A DNA stretch of 12,938 nucleotides from an uncultured Pigmentiphaga sp. (GCA_937891425.1 CALAGD010000099.1:1-12938); one strand, 5' to 3'; shown: positions 1 to 7,748, counted from the stretch's first letter. Notes: generated by a model not told the origin, from the sequence alone. Made by a program: numbers and translations.

Positions 1-1
1 C

Positions 2-853
2 CTAGCGCTGCCGGCACGCACGGCCGTTGCATCGGGCGGTGATCCGGCGCGCCCCTCGTTCCATCAGCTGGTGCTGCACGGACTCACGGGATGGCGGCTG
101 GTGTGGAGGATCTGCACCAGCCTGTTCGCGGTGTGGCTGTTCGTGCGCCTGCTGATCGACTATTCAGCGCTGGGTTCCTCCCTCATCGAGCTCATGTCCG
201 GCGGATCCGAAAGGCTCTCCCCCGGGACACCGGGCTGGACCTTCGCGCTTGATCTGCTGTTCAGCCGGCTGTGGGTTTGGGCTGCGGCAGGGTGGCTGAT
301 CGCTGCCGTGTATGTCTTCATCGCCCATACCGACAAGCCGCCCTTCAGCCTGGCGATCACGGCATTCGGCATGCTTGCAGTGCCGGCCGCCGGTACGGCG
401 CTGCTGGCTGCGCATGCGCGCGGGCTGGTGTACCTGCTGTCACTCATGGCCATCGTGTGGGCAGCCGACATCGGTGCGTATTTCATCGGGCGAGCAGCTG
501 GCGGTCCCAAACTGGCGCCGCGCATCAGCCCCGGCAAGACGATCTCCGGAGCGGCCGGGGGCATCCTGGTCGCAGTGCTCTGGGTGGGGCTCACCAGTCT
601 GTGGACGGGTGAAGCCGGGCAGTACACTACCTACGGCGCGCATCTCGTGGAGCGCTGGGGGCTACCCGCGGCGCTGGCGCTGACCGTGATGCTGGCGGCA
701 GTGTCCATCGTGGGCGATCTGTTCGAGTCGTTACTGAAGCGGCGTGCCGGCCGCAAAGACTCCAGCCAGCTTCTGCCCGGGCATGGCGGCTTCTACGACC
801 GGGTGGACGCATTGCTGCCCGTGGTGCCACTGGCCATGCTTCTGGTTGTGTGA
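2..853 (+). CDS. cdsA: Phosphatidate cytidylyltransferase, 5' end cut by window edge
   Basis: CdsA is an integral inner-membrane enzyme that makes CDP-diacylglycerol from phosphatidate and CTP, the precursor of the cell's phospholipids. The frame is open from base 2 with no stop, so the start lies to the left. A GTG at 71 is only an internal codon. About 283 residues are visible, and comparison with the remembered E. coli sequence suggests a few tens of N-terminal residues are missing. Several hydrophobic segments are present (for example near 100-150, 285-330, 350-410 and 425-490). The family signature near the C-terminus is clear: S..KR....KD followed by LPGHGGFYDRVD (about 727-810). The motif PRISPGKT at about 519-542 is also typical. 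A polar stretch at about 170-235 looks longer than the matching E. coli loop. The stop is 12 bases before dxr, in the same frame, consistent with an operon. Confidence 0.95.
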   Translation, partial: LALPARTAVASGGDPARPSFHQLVLHGLTGWRLVWRICTSLFAVWLFVRLLIDYSALGSSLIELMSGGSERLSPGTPGWTFALDLLFSRLWVWAAAGWLIAAVYVFIAHTDKPPFSLAITAFGMLAVPAAGTALLAAHARGLVYLLSLMAIVWAADIGAYFIGRAAGGPKLAPRISPGKTISGAAGGILVAVLWVGLTSLWTGEAGQYTTYGAHLVERWGLPAALALTVMLAAVSIVGDLFESLLKRRAGRKDSSQLLPGHGGFYDRVDALLPVVPLAMLLVV

Positions 854-865
854 ATCCTGTTCGAC

Positions 866-2095
866 ATGAATCAAACGCGTCGCATTACGGTACTGGGCTC
901 CACCGGCTCCATTGGCGTCAATACGCTGGACGTCGTGGCCCGGCACCGTGATCGCTATTCCATCTACGCCCTGACTGCATACTCGCGCATTGAGAAACTG
1001 GCGGAACAGGCCGCCGCGTTCGATGCCCATGTGGTCGTCGTGCCCGATTCAGCCGCACATGCGCGTTTCGTCGCAGCCTGGCAGCACATTACGTCAGGCT
1101 CGCGGGGCCAACCGGAGATACGCATCGGGCCAGAGGCGCTGGTCGAAACAGCAGCTGATCCGGGCTGCGATACCGTCATGGCCGCAATCGTGGGGGCAGC
1201 CGGGCTACCCGCTACCCTGGCGGCTGCACGTCACGGCAAGCGCGTTCTGCTTGCCAACAAGGAAGCCCTCGTGGCGGCAGGTTCATTGTTCATGCATGCC
1301 GTGCGCTCGAGCGGCGCCGAGCTGCTGCCCATCGATAGCGAGCACAATGCGATCTTTCAGTGCCTGCCCCACACGGGAAACCCGTCGGGGCGTTCCGGGT
1401 CCGGGCCCGCACCCGGCGTGCGCCGTCTGCTGCTGACTGCTTCGGGAGGGCCGTTCCGGGCCAGTCCGCTCAGCATGCTGGCGCAGGTAACGCCTGAACA
1501 GGCGTGTGCGCATCCGAACTGGGTCATGGGGCGCAAGATATCCGTGGATTCCGCCACCATGCTGAACAAGGGGCTCGAAGTCATCGAGGCCCACTGGCTG
1601 TTTGCCATGCCTGCAGCAAGGATCTCCGTGGTCGTACATCCACAGAGCGTGGTGCACTCGATGGTCGAGTATGAAGATGGTTCGGTACTGGCCCAGCTGG
1701 GACAGCCCGACATGCGTACCCCCATTGCTTACGGGCTGGGGTATCCTGAGCGGATTGAAGCCGGGGTCACTGCGCTCGACCTGGCACGTGTCGGGCGCCT
1801 CGATTTCGAAGAGCCGGACTTCGCCCGATTCCCCTGTCTGCGTCTGGCGTATGATGCCTTGGTCAGCGGCCAGAGCGCGTGCATTGCATTGAACGCAGCA
1901 AACGAAGTGGCGGTAGACGCTTTCCTGAAGCGGCAATTGCGTTTTACCGACATCGCCGCGGTCATCGAAGAGGTACTTGCGCGTTGCGCTGCAACCGCAG
2001 GTGAGGTGCCAGCATCGCTCGAGGAAGTGCTGGCGTGCGATGCGACGGCGCGGCGCTACGCTGCAGATTGCGTTGCGGCAAGGGTTGCCGCATGA
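866..2095 (+). CDS. dxr: 1-deoxy-D-xylulose 5-phosphate reductoisomerase
   Basis: Dxr converts DXP to 2-C-methyl-D-erythritol 4-phosphate with NADPH and a divalent metal, the committed step of the MEP isoprenoid pathway, in the cytoplasm. The protein is 409 residues (E. coli 398). The NADPH-binding motif GSTGSIG is at residues 11-17. LLANKEALV marks the conserved core. The metal ligands fall in IDSEHN (Asp157, Glu159) and NKGLE (Glu238), each offset by +7 from E. coli Asp150, Glu152 and Glu231. GRKISVDSATMLNKGLE and ALNAANEVAV are also conserved. The segment after the metal-binding loop (about residues 168-185) is Gly/Pro/Arg-rich and differs in sequence from E. coli but keeps the same length. 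ATG at 866 is the only good start after the cdsA stop; no clear Shine-Dalgarno precedes it. Placement beside cdsA and rseP is standard for proteobacteria. Confidence 0.98.
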   Translation: MNQTRRITVLGSTGSIGVNTLDVVARHRDRYSIYALTAYSRIEKLAEQAAAFDAHVVVVPDSAAHARFVAAWQHITSGSRGQPEIRIGPEALVETAADPGCDTVMAAIVGAAGLPATLAAARHGKRVLLANKEALVAAGSLFMHAVRSSGAELLPIDSEHNAIFQCLPHTGNPSGRSGSGPAPGVRRLLLTASGGPFRASPLSMLAQVTPEQACAHPNWVMGRKISVDSATMLNKGLEVIEAHWLFAMPAARISVVVHPQSVVHSMVEYEDGSVLAQLGQPDMRTPIAYGLGYPERIEAGVTALDLARVGRLDFEEPDFARFPCLRLAYDALVSGQSACIALNAANEVAVDAFLKRQLRFTDIAAVIEEVLARCAATAGEVPASLEEVLACDATARRYAADCVAARVAA

Positions 2096-2139
2096 TGGCT
2101 GATGTGCGGCCGTTGCGCCGTACGATGGCCGGATTTTGC

Positions 2140-2145
2140 GAAAGG
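2140..2145 (+). promoter_or_regulatory. Ribosome binding site deciding the rseP start
   Basis: GAAAGG lies 8 bases before ATG 2154. It favours that ATG over an in-frame TTG at 2136, which would overlap this element. Confidence 0.6.
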
Positions 2146-2153
2146 TACTCGAC

Positions 2154-3230
2154 ATGTTGCTGACTATCGGCGCGTTCCTGGTTGCCATTGGCCTGCTGGT
2201 CGTAGTGCACGAGTACGGCCATTACTGGGTGGCACGTCGCTGCGGTGTCAAGGTGTTGCGTTTTTCCGTCGGCTTCGGACGGATTCTCCTGCGCCGGACC
2301 GATCGTCATGGCACGGAATGGGCTATCTCGGCCATCCCGCTGGGTGGCTACGTGAAGATGCTCGACACCCGTGAAGGCTCGGTGCCTGCTGCCGACCTCG
2401 ATCGTGCGTTCGATCGCCAGTCCGTTTGGCGCCGCATCGCCATCGTTTCGGCGGGGCCCATCGCCAATCTGCTCCTGGCAAGCCTGCTGTATGCAGCGCT
2501 GTACATGAGCGGGGTGCGCGAGCCTGCGCCCGACCAAGGGCCGCCCCTGGCCGTCATCCAGTCGGTGGTGCCCGACAGTGCGGCGGCGGCAGCCGGCCTG
2601 GAGCCTGGCGACGTCGTGCTTGGGGTGAACGATGTCGAGGGCCCGGATCCCGATACTTTCGTGACGCTGGTGGCGCGCAGCCCGGGTGAGCCTGTTCAGC
2701 TGCGGGTCGAGCGCGGAGGCGAACAGGTGCATATCGCGGTGACGCCGCGTGAAGTGGTTGAAGAGTCTGGTACGCGGATCGGGCGCATCGGCGTGCAGAT
2801 CCGAACCAACGTCCAGTTCGTCGAAGTGCGTTACGGCGTGTTCGAGAGCCTGTATCGGGGGGTCGAGCGCACTGCGGAGATCGCGGGGCTCACCCTGCGC
2901 ATGCTGGGGAACATGCTCATCGGCGAGGCATCCTGGAGCAACCTGTCGGGGCCGGTTACCATTGCAGACTATGCCGGCCAGACCGCCCGCATCGGGCTCG
3001 ATGCATACATCGCGTTTCTTGCGGTTGTGAGTGTCAGCCTGGGCGTCCTGAATCTGCTGCCCATTCCTATGTTGGATGGCGGGCACCTGCTGTATTATTG
3101 CGTCGAAATCGTTCGTGGCAGTCCGCCGCCTGACCGATGGCTCGATATCGGGCAGCGGGCAGGGCTGGGCGTATTGCTCGCGCTCATGGGCGTCGCCTTA
3201 TTCAACGACTTCGTACGCCTGTTCGGGTAG
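2154..3230 (+). CDS. rseP: Site-2 intramembrane zinc metalloprotease RseP, apparently with one PDZ domain
   Basis: RseP is an inner-membrane S2P protease. In E. coli it cleaves the anti-sigma factor RseA after DegS and releases sigma-E; it also clears signal-peptide remnants. Start ATG 2154 gives 358 residues; E. coli RseP has 450. Visible parts: the HEYGH zinc motif in the first membrane segment (His19, Glu20, His23), the GGYVKMLD membrane-associated region (64-71), a second membrane segment (about 96-118), one PDZ domain (about 131-198), LSGPVTI (264-270), and NLLPIPMLDGGH with the third zinc ligand Asp308. The C-terminus has LFNDF like E. coli. The PDZ sequence, including TFVTLV and the VERGGE turn, aligns best with E. 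coli PDZ2. It runs straight into the linker that normally follows PDZ2, so PDZ1 seems to be missing. The reading frame is unbroken and all catalytic motifs are intact, so the protease should be active. It sits between dxr and bamA, its usual place. Confidence 0.96.
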   Translation: MLLTIGAFLVAIGLLVVVHEYGHYWVARRCGVKVLRFSVGFGRILLRRTDRHGTEWAISAIPLGGYVKMLDTREGSVPAADLDRAFDRQSVWRRIAIVSAGPIANLLLASLLYAALYMSGVREPAPDQGPPLAVIQSVVPDSAAAAAGLEPGDVVLGVNDVEGPDPDTFVTLVARSPGEPVQLRVERGGEQVHIAVTPREVVEESGTRIGRIGVQIRTNVQFVEVRYGVFESLYRGVERTAEIAGLTLRMLGNMLIGEASWSNLSGPVTIADYAGQTARIGLDAYIAFLAVVSVSLGVLNLLPIPMLDGGHLLYYCVEIVRGSPPPDRWLDIGQRAGLGVLLALMGVALFNDFVRLFG

Positions 3231-3281
3231 CCGGGCCGTACGTACAGGGTCGACATTGGCTCATCATTTGTCATCAATTTC

Positions 3282-3285
3282 AGGA
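3282..3285 (+). promoter_or_regulatory. Ribosome binding site supporting a TTG start for bamA
   Basis: AGGA sits 8 bases before TTG 3294. No comparable element precedes the alternative ATG at 3321. This is the main reason for choosing the upstream start. Confidence 0.4.
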
Positions 3286-3293
3286 TAGCCATC

Positions 3294-5630
3294 TTGCGCT
3301 GCATCAAGTACTCGAACCGTATGCACAACGTAACCGGCCGCTTGCGGCAGAAGGCATCCCACCTGGTGGTGGCACTGGCCGCGCTGGGAATGACTGCTCC
3401 CGTTGCGTCGGCGTTCGAACCGTTCACGGTCAAGGACATACGCATCGAGGGTTTGCAGCGTATCGATCCGGGTACGGTGTTCGGGTACCTGCCCGTGAAA
3501 GTGGGTGACACCTTCACCGAGGACGATGCCACCCATGTGGTACGTACCCTGTATACCTCGGGCTTCTTCAACGATGTCCGCATCAACATACAGGATGGCC
3601 TGCTCGTCCTTCAGCTCGAGGAGCGTCCGACCATCGCGGACATCTCGTTCAACGGCATGCGCGAGTTCGATACCAAGGCCGTGCTCCAGTCACTGGCGCA
3701 GGTCGGATTTGCAGATGGTCGCATATTCGACCGCGCCGTGCTCGAGCGGGCCGAACAGGAGCTGAAGAACCAGTACCTTGCACGTGGCCAGTATGCGGTG
3801 GAGATCACCAGCACGATTACGCCTTTGCCACGCAACCGGGTAGGCGTAACCTTCGACGTCTTCGAAGGCGATGTCGCCAAGATCCGGCAGATCCGCATTG
3901 TCGGCAATGAAGCATTCTCCGAACGCACGTTGCTGGACCTCTTCCAGCTGAGAACACCGGGCTGGCTGACGTGGTATACCCGGGCCGACCGCTATTCCAG
4001 CCAGAAGCTGGCTGCCGACATCGAAACGCTACGCTCGTTCTATCTCGATCGCGGATATCTCGAGTTTTCCGTCGAGCCACCGCAGGTGGCGATTTCGCCC
4101 GACCGCAAGGACATCTACATCACCATCACGATTCATGAGGGCGAGCCGTACAAGATTCGCAACGTCCAGCTGGCGGGCGACATGCTGGGGCTTGAAGACG
4201 AGTTCCGCAAGCTCATTACGGTGAAGGAGGGCGAGACCTTCTCGGCAGCCAAGGTCAACGCATCGAGCCAGGCCATTTCCGACTATCTTGGCGACCTGGG
4301 CTATGCGTTCGCCAACGTGAACCCCAACCCGGTCATCGACCGTGAAGAGAAGCTCACCGACGTAGTCTTCTTCGTCGATCCGAACCGCCGTGTTTATGTC
4401 CGCCGCATCAATATCGGCGGCAACACCCGTACGCGCGACGCGGTGATCCGGCGCGAGATGCGCCAGAACGAAGCGGCCTGGTACAACGCAGCCGAAATCG
4501 AGCTTTCGCGCAACCGTATCGACCGTCTGGGCTATTTCCAGGCCGTCGAGGTCGACGCACAACCCGTGCCAGGTACGCCCGACCAGGTCGACGTCAACGT
4601 CAACGTGCAGGAACGCCCGACAGGCATGATCAACCTCGGGGTAGGCTACAGCAGCTCCGATCGGGTGCTGTTGATGGCAGGGGTCAGGGAAGACAACGTG
4701 TTCGGCTCGGGTACCAACCTGTCGTTGCAGATCAATACCAGCCGTCGCAATCGTACGCTGGTGCTGAGTCACACCGACCCCTACTTCACGCGCGATGGCA
4801 TCAGCCGCACCACCAACCTGTACTATCGCAAACAGGAACCCTGGTACAGCAGCACGGGTGATTATCTCCTGCGTACCGGCGGTCTCGGCATGAACTTTGG
4901 CATTCCGTACTCCGAGTACGACCGCGTCACGGTTGGTGCAGCGTTCGAGCGCAACGACATCACCCTCTACGACAATAGCCCGTACAATTTCGAGCGCTAC
5001 GTCGAGGAGTTCGGGCCGAAGAGCAACGCCTTCATCCTCAACGCCAGCTGGCAGCGGGATACGCGCGACAGCGCCCTCGCGCCGCGCAAGGGGTATTTGT
5101 CGCGGCTCGGTACCGAAGGGTCGGTGGCCGGCGATTTGCGCTACTACGTGCTGTCGGCCCAGCAGCAGTTTTACTGGCCGGTCACGCGCACCCTGACCTT
5201 CGCCGTGAACGCCCAGATCGACTACGGCAAGGGCTATGCGGGACACCCATACCCGCCGTTGAAGAACTTCTATGCAGGCGGCATCGGGTCCGTGCGTGGC
5301 TACGCCGGCGGTTCGTTGGGCCCGCGCGATCCGCGTTACGATGACCCCACCGGTGGTGCCAAGCGGTTCTTCTTCAACGCCCAGCTCTACCTGCCGTTCC
5401 CGGGAGCGGGACAGGATCGCACCTTGCGCTGGTTCGCGTTTGTCGACGGCGGCCAGGTATATGCCGACGATCAGACCATGAACTTCGGCCAACTGCGTTA
5501 TTCCGCAGGCATCGGTCTGAGCTGGGATTCTCCGCTGGGGCCGTTGCAGATCTCGTGGGCGTACGCGCTCAACAAGAAGGAAGGCGACGATACGGAACCC
5601 TTCCAGTTCCAGATCGGTACGTCGTTCTGA
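3294..5630 (+). CDS. bamA: Outer membrane protein assembly factor BamA
   Basis: BamA (Omp85) is the core of the BAM complex, which folds beta-barrel proteins into the outer membrane. From TTG 3294 it is 778 residues; from ATG 3321 it is 769. Both forms share a signal peptide with the hydrophobic run VVALAALGM and a likely cleavage site after VASA, before FEPFTV. Five POTRA domains occupy roughly residues 41-440, beginning VKDIRIEGLQRIDPG. The 16-strand barrel begins near residue 443 (TGMINLGVGY). The loop-6 motif is VRGY (Arg668, a VRGF variant) within GGIGSVRGY. The chain ends in a C-terminal Phe, as expected for the beta-signal. TTG is supported by a Shine-Dalgarno and by the change from AT-rich to GC-rich third positions at that point; ATG 3321 remains plausible. 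Sixty-three bases separate it from rseP. The neighbour ompH supplies its client chaperone. Confidence 0.98.
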   Translation: MRCIKYSNRMHNVTGRLRQKASHLVVALAALGMTAPVASAFEPFTVKDIRIEGLQRIDPGTVFGYLPVKVGDTFTEDDATHVVRTLYTSGFFNDVRINIQDGLLVLQLEERPTIADISFNGMREFDTKAVLQSLAQVGFADGRIFDRAVLERAEQELKNQYLARGQYAVEITSTITPLPRNRVGVTFDVFEGDVAKIRQIRIVGNEAFSERTLLDLFQLRTPGWLTWYTRADRYSSQKLAADIETLRSFYLDRGYLEFSVEPPQVAISPDRKDIYITITIHEGEPYKIRNVQLAGDMLGLEDEFRKLITVKEGETFSAAKVNASSQAISDYLGDLGYAFANVNPNPVIDREEKLTDVVFFVDPNRRVYVRRINIGGNTRTRDAVIRREMRQNEAAWYNAAEIELSRNRIDRLGYFQAVEVDAQPVPGTPDQVDVNVNVQERPTGMINLGVGYSSSDRVLLMAGVREDNVFGSGTNLSLQINTSRRNRTLVLSHTDPYFTRDGISRTTNLYYRKQEPWYSSTGDYLLRTGGLGMNFGIPYSEYDRVTVGAAFERNDITLYDNSPYNFERYVEEFGPKSNAFILNASWQRDTRDSALAPRKGYLSRLGTEGSVAGDLRYYVLSAQQQFYWPVTRTLTFAVNAQIDYGKGYAGHPYPPLKNFYAGGIGSVRGYAGGSLGPRDPRYDDPTGGAKRFFFNAQLYLPFPGAGQDRTLRWFAFVDGGQVYADDQTMNFGQLRYSAGIGLSWDSPLGPLQISWAYALNKKEGDDTEPFQFQIGTSF

Positions 5631-5677
5631 CATCCTGAAGCATGGTGGTCTCACTGCAAGAACGCATGAATCCGCAC

Positions 5678-5724
5678 GGGTATGGGAAGCCTGCTGAGGG
5701 GCCGCACGTTACCTCTCCATACCC
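5678..5724 (+). repeat. Inverted repeat in the bamA-ompH gap
   Basis: GGGTATGG (5678-5685) and CCATACCC (5717-5724) are perfect 8-base complements around a 31-base spacer. The spacer has a small inner pair, GAGG/CCTC. No T-run follows, so it is not a typical intrinsic terminator. It could be an mRNA stem, a protein-binding palindrome or chance. The rest of the 202-base gap shows no convincing gene or promoter to me. Confidence 0.4.
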
Positions 5725-5832
5725 ATTTCCGGGCCCGTTCATCGGCACGGCGTCATGTTTAATGGCACAATTGCCCTATTGCAGTGCAAGCATCCAGGCC
5801 GTGCCTTCGATCATTCGTATAGCGAGAGCTCA

Positions 5833-6402
5833 ATGAATTTGACGTCTTACTCATCCAATCTGGTCTTGCCGCGCGCCCACGCTGTCCGTCGCTGGACGGG
5901 CTGCGCCTTGCTGGCGCTTTCGGTGCTGGGCGTGGCGGGCCAAGCGCATGCACAAGCCCAAGGTGGCGCCACCAAGGTTGGTTTCGTCAGTGTAGAGCGC
6001 ATCATTCGTGATTCAGCTCCGGCCAAGGCGGCCATGGCACGTATCGACGCGGAATTCAAGAAGCGTGAGGCAGAATTGCAGCAACTGGCGAACCGGCTGC
6101 GCACCCAGTCCGAGCAATTCGATCGCGATCTCGCCGTCATGTCCGAAAACGATCGCATTCGTCGGCAGCGTGAACTGGCAGCGCTCGACAGCGAGTTTCA
6201 GCGCAAGCGCATCGAATTCCAGGAAGACCTGAACCGCCGCCGCAACGAAGAAATGAGCAAGGTCTTCGAAAAGGCCGACCAGGTCATCAAACGCATTGCG
6301 GAAACGCAAGGGTACGATCTCGTCCTGCAGGAAGCCGTTACCGTCAATCCTCGCATCGACATCACCGATCAGGTCATCAAGGCGCTTGATTCCGCGCGTT
6401 GA
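5833..6402 (+). CDS. ompH: Periplasmic OmpH/Skp-family outer membrane protein chaperone
   Basis: Skp/OmpH is a trimeric periplasmic chaperone that holds unfolded outer-membrane proteins on their way to BAM. Start ATG 5833 gives 189 residues. A 40-residue signal peptide ends GQAHA before QAQGG, leaving a mature protein of about 149 residues, near the size of mature E. coli Skp. The mature part opens with KVGFVSVERII, typical of the family's small beta body. It continues into a long charged helical region (about residues 65-150, rich in Glu, Lys, Arg and Gln) that fits the coiled-coil tentacles. It closes with YDLVLQEAVTVNPRIDITDQVIKAL, split here as YDLVLQEAV and NPRIDITDQVI, as in other OmpH proteins. 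The frame is open upstream to 5755, but that extension lacks signal-peptide character. A GAGAG at 5824-5828 is a weak, close ribosome site. The gene lies between bamA and lpxD, the conserved order. Confidence 0.93.
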   Translation: MNLTSYSSNLVLPRAHAVRRWTGCALLALSVLGVAGQAHAQAQGGATKVGFVSVERIIRDSAPAKAAMARIDAEFKKREAELQQLANRLRTQSEQFDRDLAVMSENDRIRRQRELAALDSEFQRKRIEFQEDLNRRRNEEMSKVFEKADQVIKRIAETQGYDLVLQEAVTVNPRIDITDQVIKALDSAR

Positions 6403-6428
6403 TCCGGTATTGATTTCGCGGTCCAATC

Positions 6429-7553
6429 ATGCCGGTGTTTCTCGATTCCGCCAGCGCGAGACCACTCGACGCGCTGCTCGCAGACGTTCCTGTGCATGGC
6501 CTCGAATGGCGTATCGAGGCGAGCTCCATGCCTGTCATCACGGGCATGGGCAGTCTGGCGAAAGCCGGGCCCCACGAGATCAGTTTCGTGGCGAACCAGC
6601 AGTACGTCGCCCAGTTGCGCAACACCCGTGCCGGCGCGGTCATCGTGACGCCGGCCGTGGCGGCCGAACTGGAGCCAGATCCGCCGTTCGCCCGCATCAT
6701 CTGTTCCCATCCTTATCTGCTGTACGCGCGCATCAGTCAGTGGTTCGCCCGACAGCTCGTGCCTGCTCCCATTCCTGGAGTCCATCCGACGGCGCTGGTA
6801 GCAGCTGACGCGCGCGTTGCCCCCAGTGCATCCGTTGGTCCGCACGTGGTGATCGAATCGGGTTGTGTCATCGAGGATGGCTGCCAGATTGGCGCAGGGT
6901 GCTATCTCGGGCGAGGTACCCATATCGGTGCCGACTCGCTCCTGCACCCGCGTGTGACCATTTATGCGGGCGTTCGCATTGGCAGGCGTGCGATCATTCA
7001 TTCTGGCGCCGTCATCGGTGCCGATGGGTTCGGCTTCGCACCCGACATGGCAACGGCGGATCCTGCCGCCCGCGGCAGCTGGGTCAAGATCGCCCAGCTG
7101 GGCAGTGTCCGGGTTGGCGATGATGTGGAGATCGGTGCCAATACGACCATCGACCGAGGGGCGCTGGAAGATACCGTCATCGGCAACGGCGTGAAGCTCG
7201 ACAACCAGATCATGATCGCGCACAACGTGCAGGTTGGCGACCACACCGCCATCGCGGCCTGTGTCGGTATTGCCGGCTCCACGCGCATCGGTTCGCGCTG
7301 CACCATCGGCGGTGCAGCGATGCTGGGCGGACATCTTACCCTGGGTGACGATGTCCACATATCCGGAGGCACGTCCGTGATGTCCGACGTCGAGAAGCCG
7401 GGCCGTTACACATCCGTGTTCCCGCTGAGTGAGCACTCTGAATGGCAGCGGAACGCCGCGGTCATCCCGCAGCTTGCACGCCTGCGCCGTCGCGTGCAGG
7501 CCCTGGAGCGGCAGCTCGAGCAGGGACGGGCCGACAGCGTAAGCGACGACTGA
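6429..7553 (+). CDS. lpxD: UDP-3-O-(3-hydroxyacyl)glucosamine N-acyltransferase
   Basis: LpxD transfers a 3-hydroxyacyl chain from ACP to the amino group of UDP-3-O-acylglucosamine, the third step of lipid A synthesis, in the cytoplasm. The protein is 374 residues, somewhat longer than E. coli LpxD (341). The N-terminal uridine-binding domain is at about 1-105 (ISFVANQQY). A left-handed parallel beta-helix of hexapeptide repeats follows (about 110-330), with GADGFGFAP and DRGALEDTVIG as family motifs. The catalytic base is His265 in MIAHNVQVGDH, equivalent to E. coli His239. The C-terminus is a charged helix with heptad-like Leu/Arg spacing (RLRRRVQALERQLEQG) that would pack in the trimer. 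ATG 6429 lies 26 bases after ompH with no evident Shine-Dalgarno. It shares the lipid A pathway with lpxA and lpxB downstream. Confidence 0.97.
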   Translation: MPVFLDSASARPLDALLADVPVHGLEWRIEASSMPVITGMGSLAKAGPHEISFVANQQYVAQLRNTRAGAVIVTPAVAAELEPDPPFARIICSHPYLLYARISQWFARQLVPAPIPGVHPTALVAADARVAPSASVGPHVVIESGCVIEDGCQIGAGCYLGRGTHIGADSLLHPRVTIYAGVRIGRRAIIHSGAVIGADGFGFAPDMATADPAARGSWVKIAQLGSVRVGDDVEIGANTTIDRGALEDTVIGNGVKLDNQIMIAHNVQVGDHTAIAACVGIAGSTRIGSRCTIGGAAMLGGHLTLGDDVHISGGTSVMSDVEKPGRYTSVFPLSEHSEWQRNAAVIPQLARLRRRVQALERQLEQGRADSVSDD

Positions 7554-7583
7554 CGGGGCATGCTGCGGCGGTGGCCGTCGTCG

Positions 7584-7602
7584 GCGCAGCCGCCGGCTGC
7601 GC
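7584..7602 (+). other. GC-rich hairpin just after lpxD
   Basis: GCGCAGCC, a 3-base loop GCC, then GGCTGCGC form a perfect 8-base stem 30 bases past the lpxD stop. No T-run follows, so an intrinsic terminator is doubtful. An mRNA 3'-end stabiliser, a Rho-linked pause or chance in GC-rich DNA are alternatives. Confidence 0.45.
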
Positions 7603-7706
7603 AACGCTGTCTGTACGGGGGTGGGTCATGCTGGCCTCCTGACGGTTGGATGTGCCAGCCGTGCGCGAACGCTGGGTGCCGGTCCGTGACGGTTTTTCGG
7701 CCTTGC

Positions 7707-7748
7707 GCGCGTTATTGGCTAAAATGCCGCATTGTTTTTTGAACGCGC
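7707..7748 (+). promoter_or_regulatory. Possible promoter region for fabZ with flanking inverted repeat
   Basis: A -10-like TAAAAT (7720-7725) lies 36 bases before the fabZ ATG. It is bracketed by GCGCGTT (7707-7713) and AACGCGC (7742-7748), a perfect 7-base inverted repeat with a 28-base spacer. I find no good -35 at 16-18 bases upstream. Local AT-richness and the 208-base gap suggest a secondary transcription start for fabZ-lpxA-lpxB, but this is inference. Confidence 0.25.

Noticed and set aside
1962..3086. A 374-codon open frame antisense to the dxr end and rseP
   Set aside because: It overlaps two conserved genes on the other strand and shows no motif or plausible start context.
4029..5654. 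A 541-codon open frame antisense to bamA
   Set aside because: It lies fully opposite a well-supported gene, matches no family I recognise, and is the kind of long antisense frame that strong GC codon bias produces.
5755..5832. In-frame upstream extension of ompH from ATG 5755
   Set aside because: The 26 extra residues would put a polar, non-secretory stretch before a good signal peptide; ATG 5833 gives a normal OmpH precursor.
6369..7604. A 411-codon open frame antisense to lpxD
   Set aside because: It mirrors lpxD codons; the product is rich in His, Arg and Asp with no recognisable domain, typical of a shadow frame.
7560..7742. A 60-codon ORF in the lpxD-fabZ gap, starting 6 bases after the lpxD stop
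   Set aside because: Its composition is odd (many Cys, Trp, Pro and Arg), there is no clear ribosome site, it spans the hairpin and the -10-like box, and I recognise no homologue.
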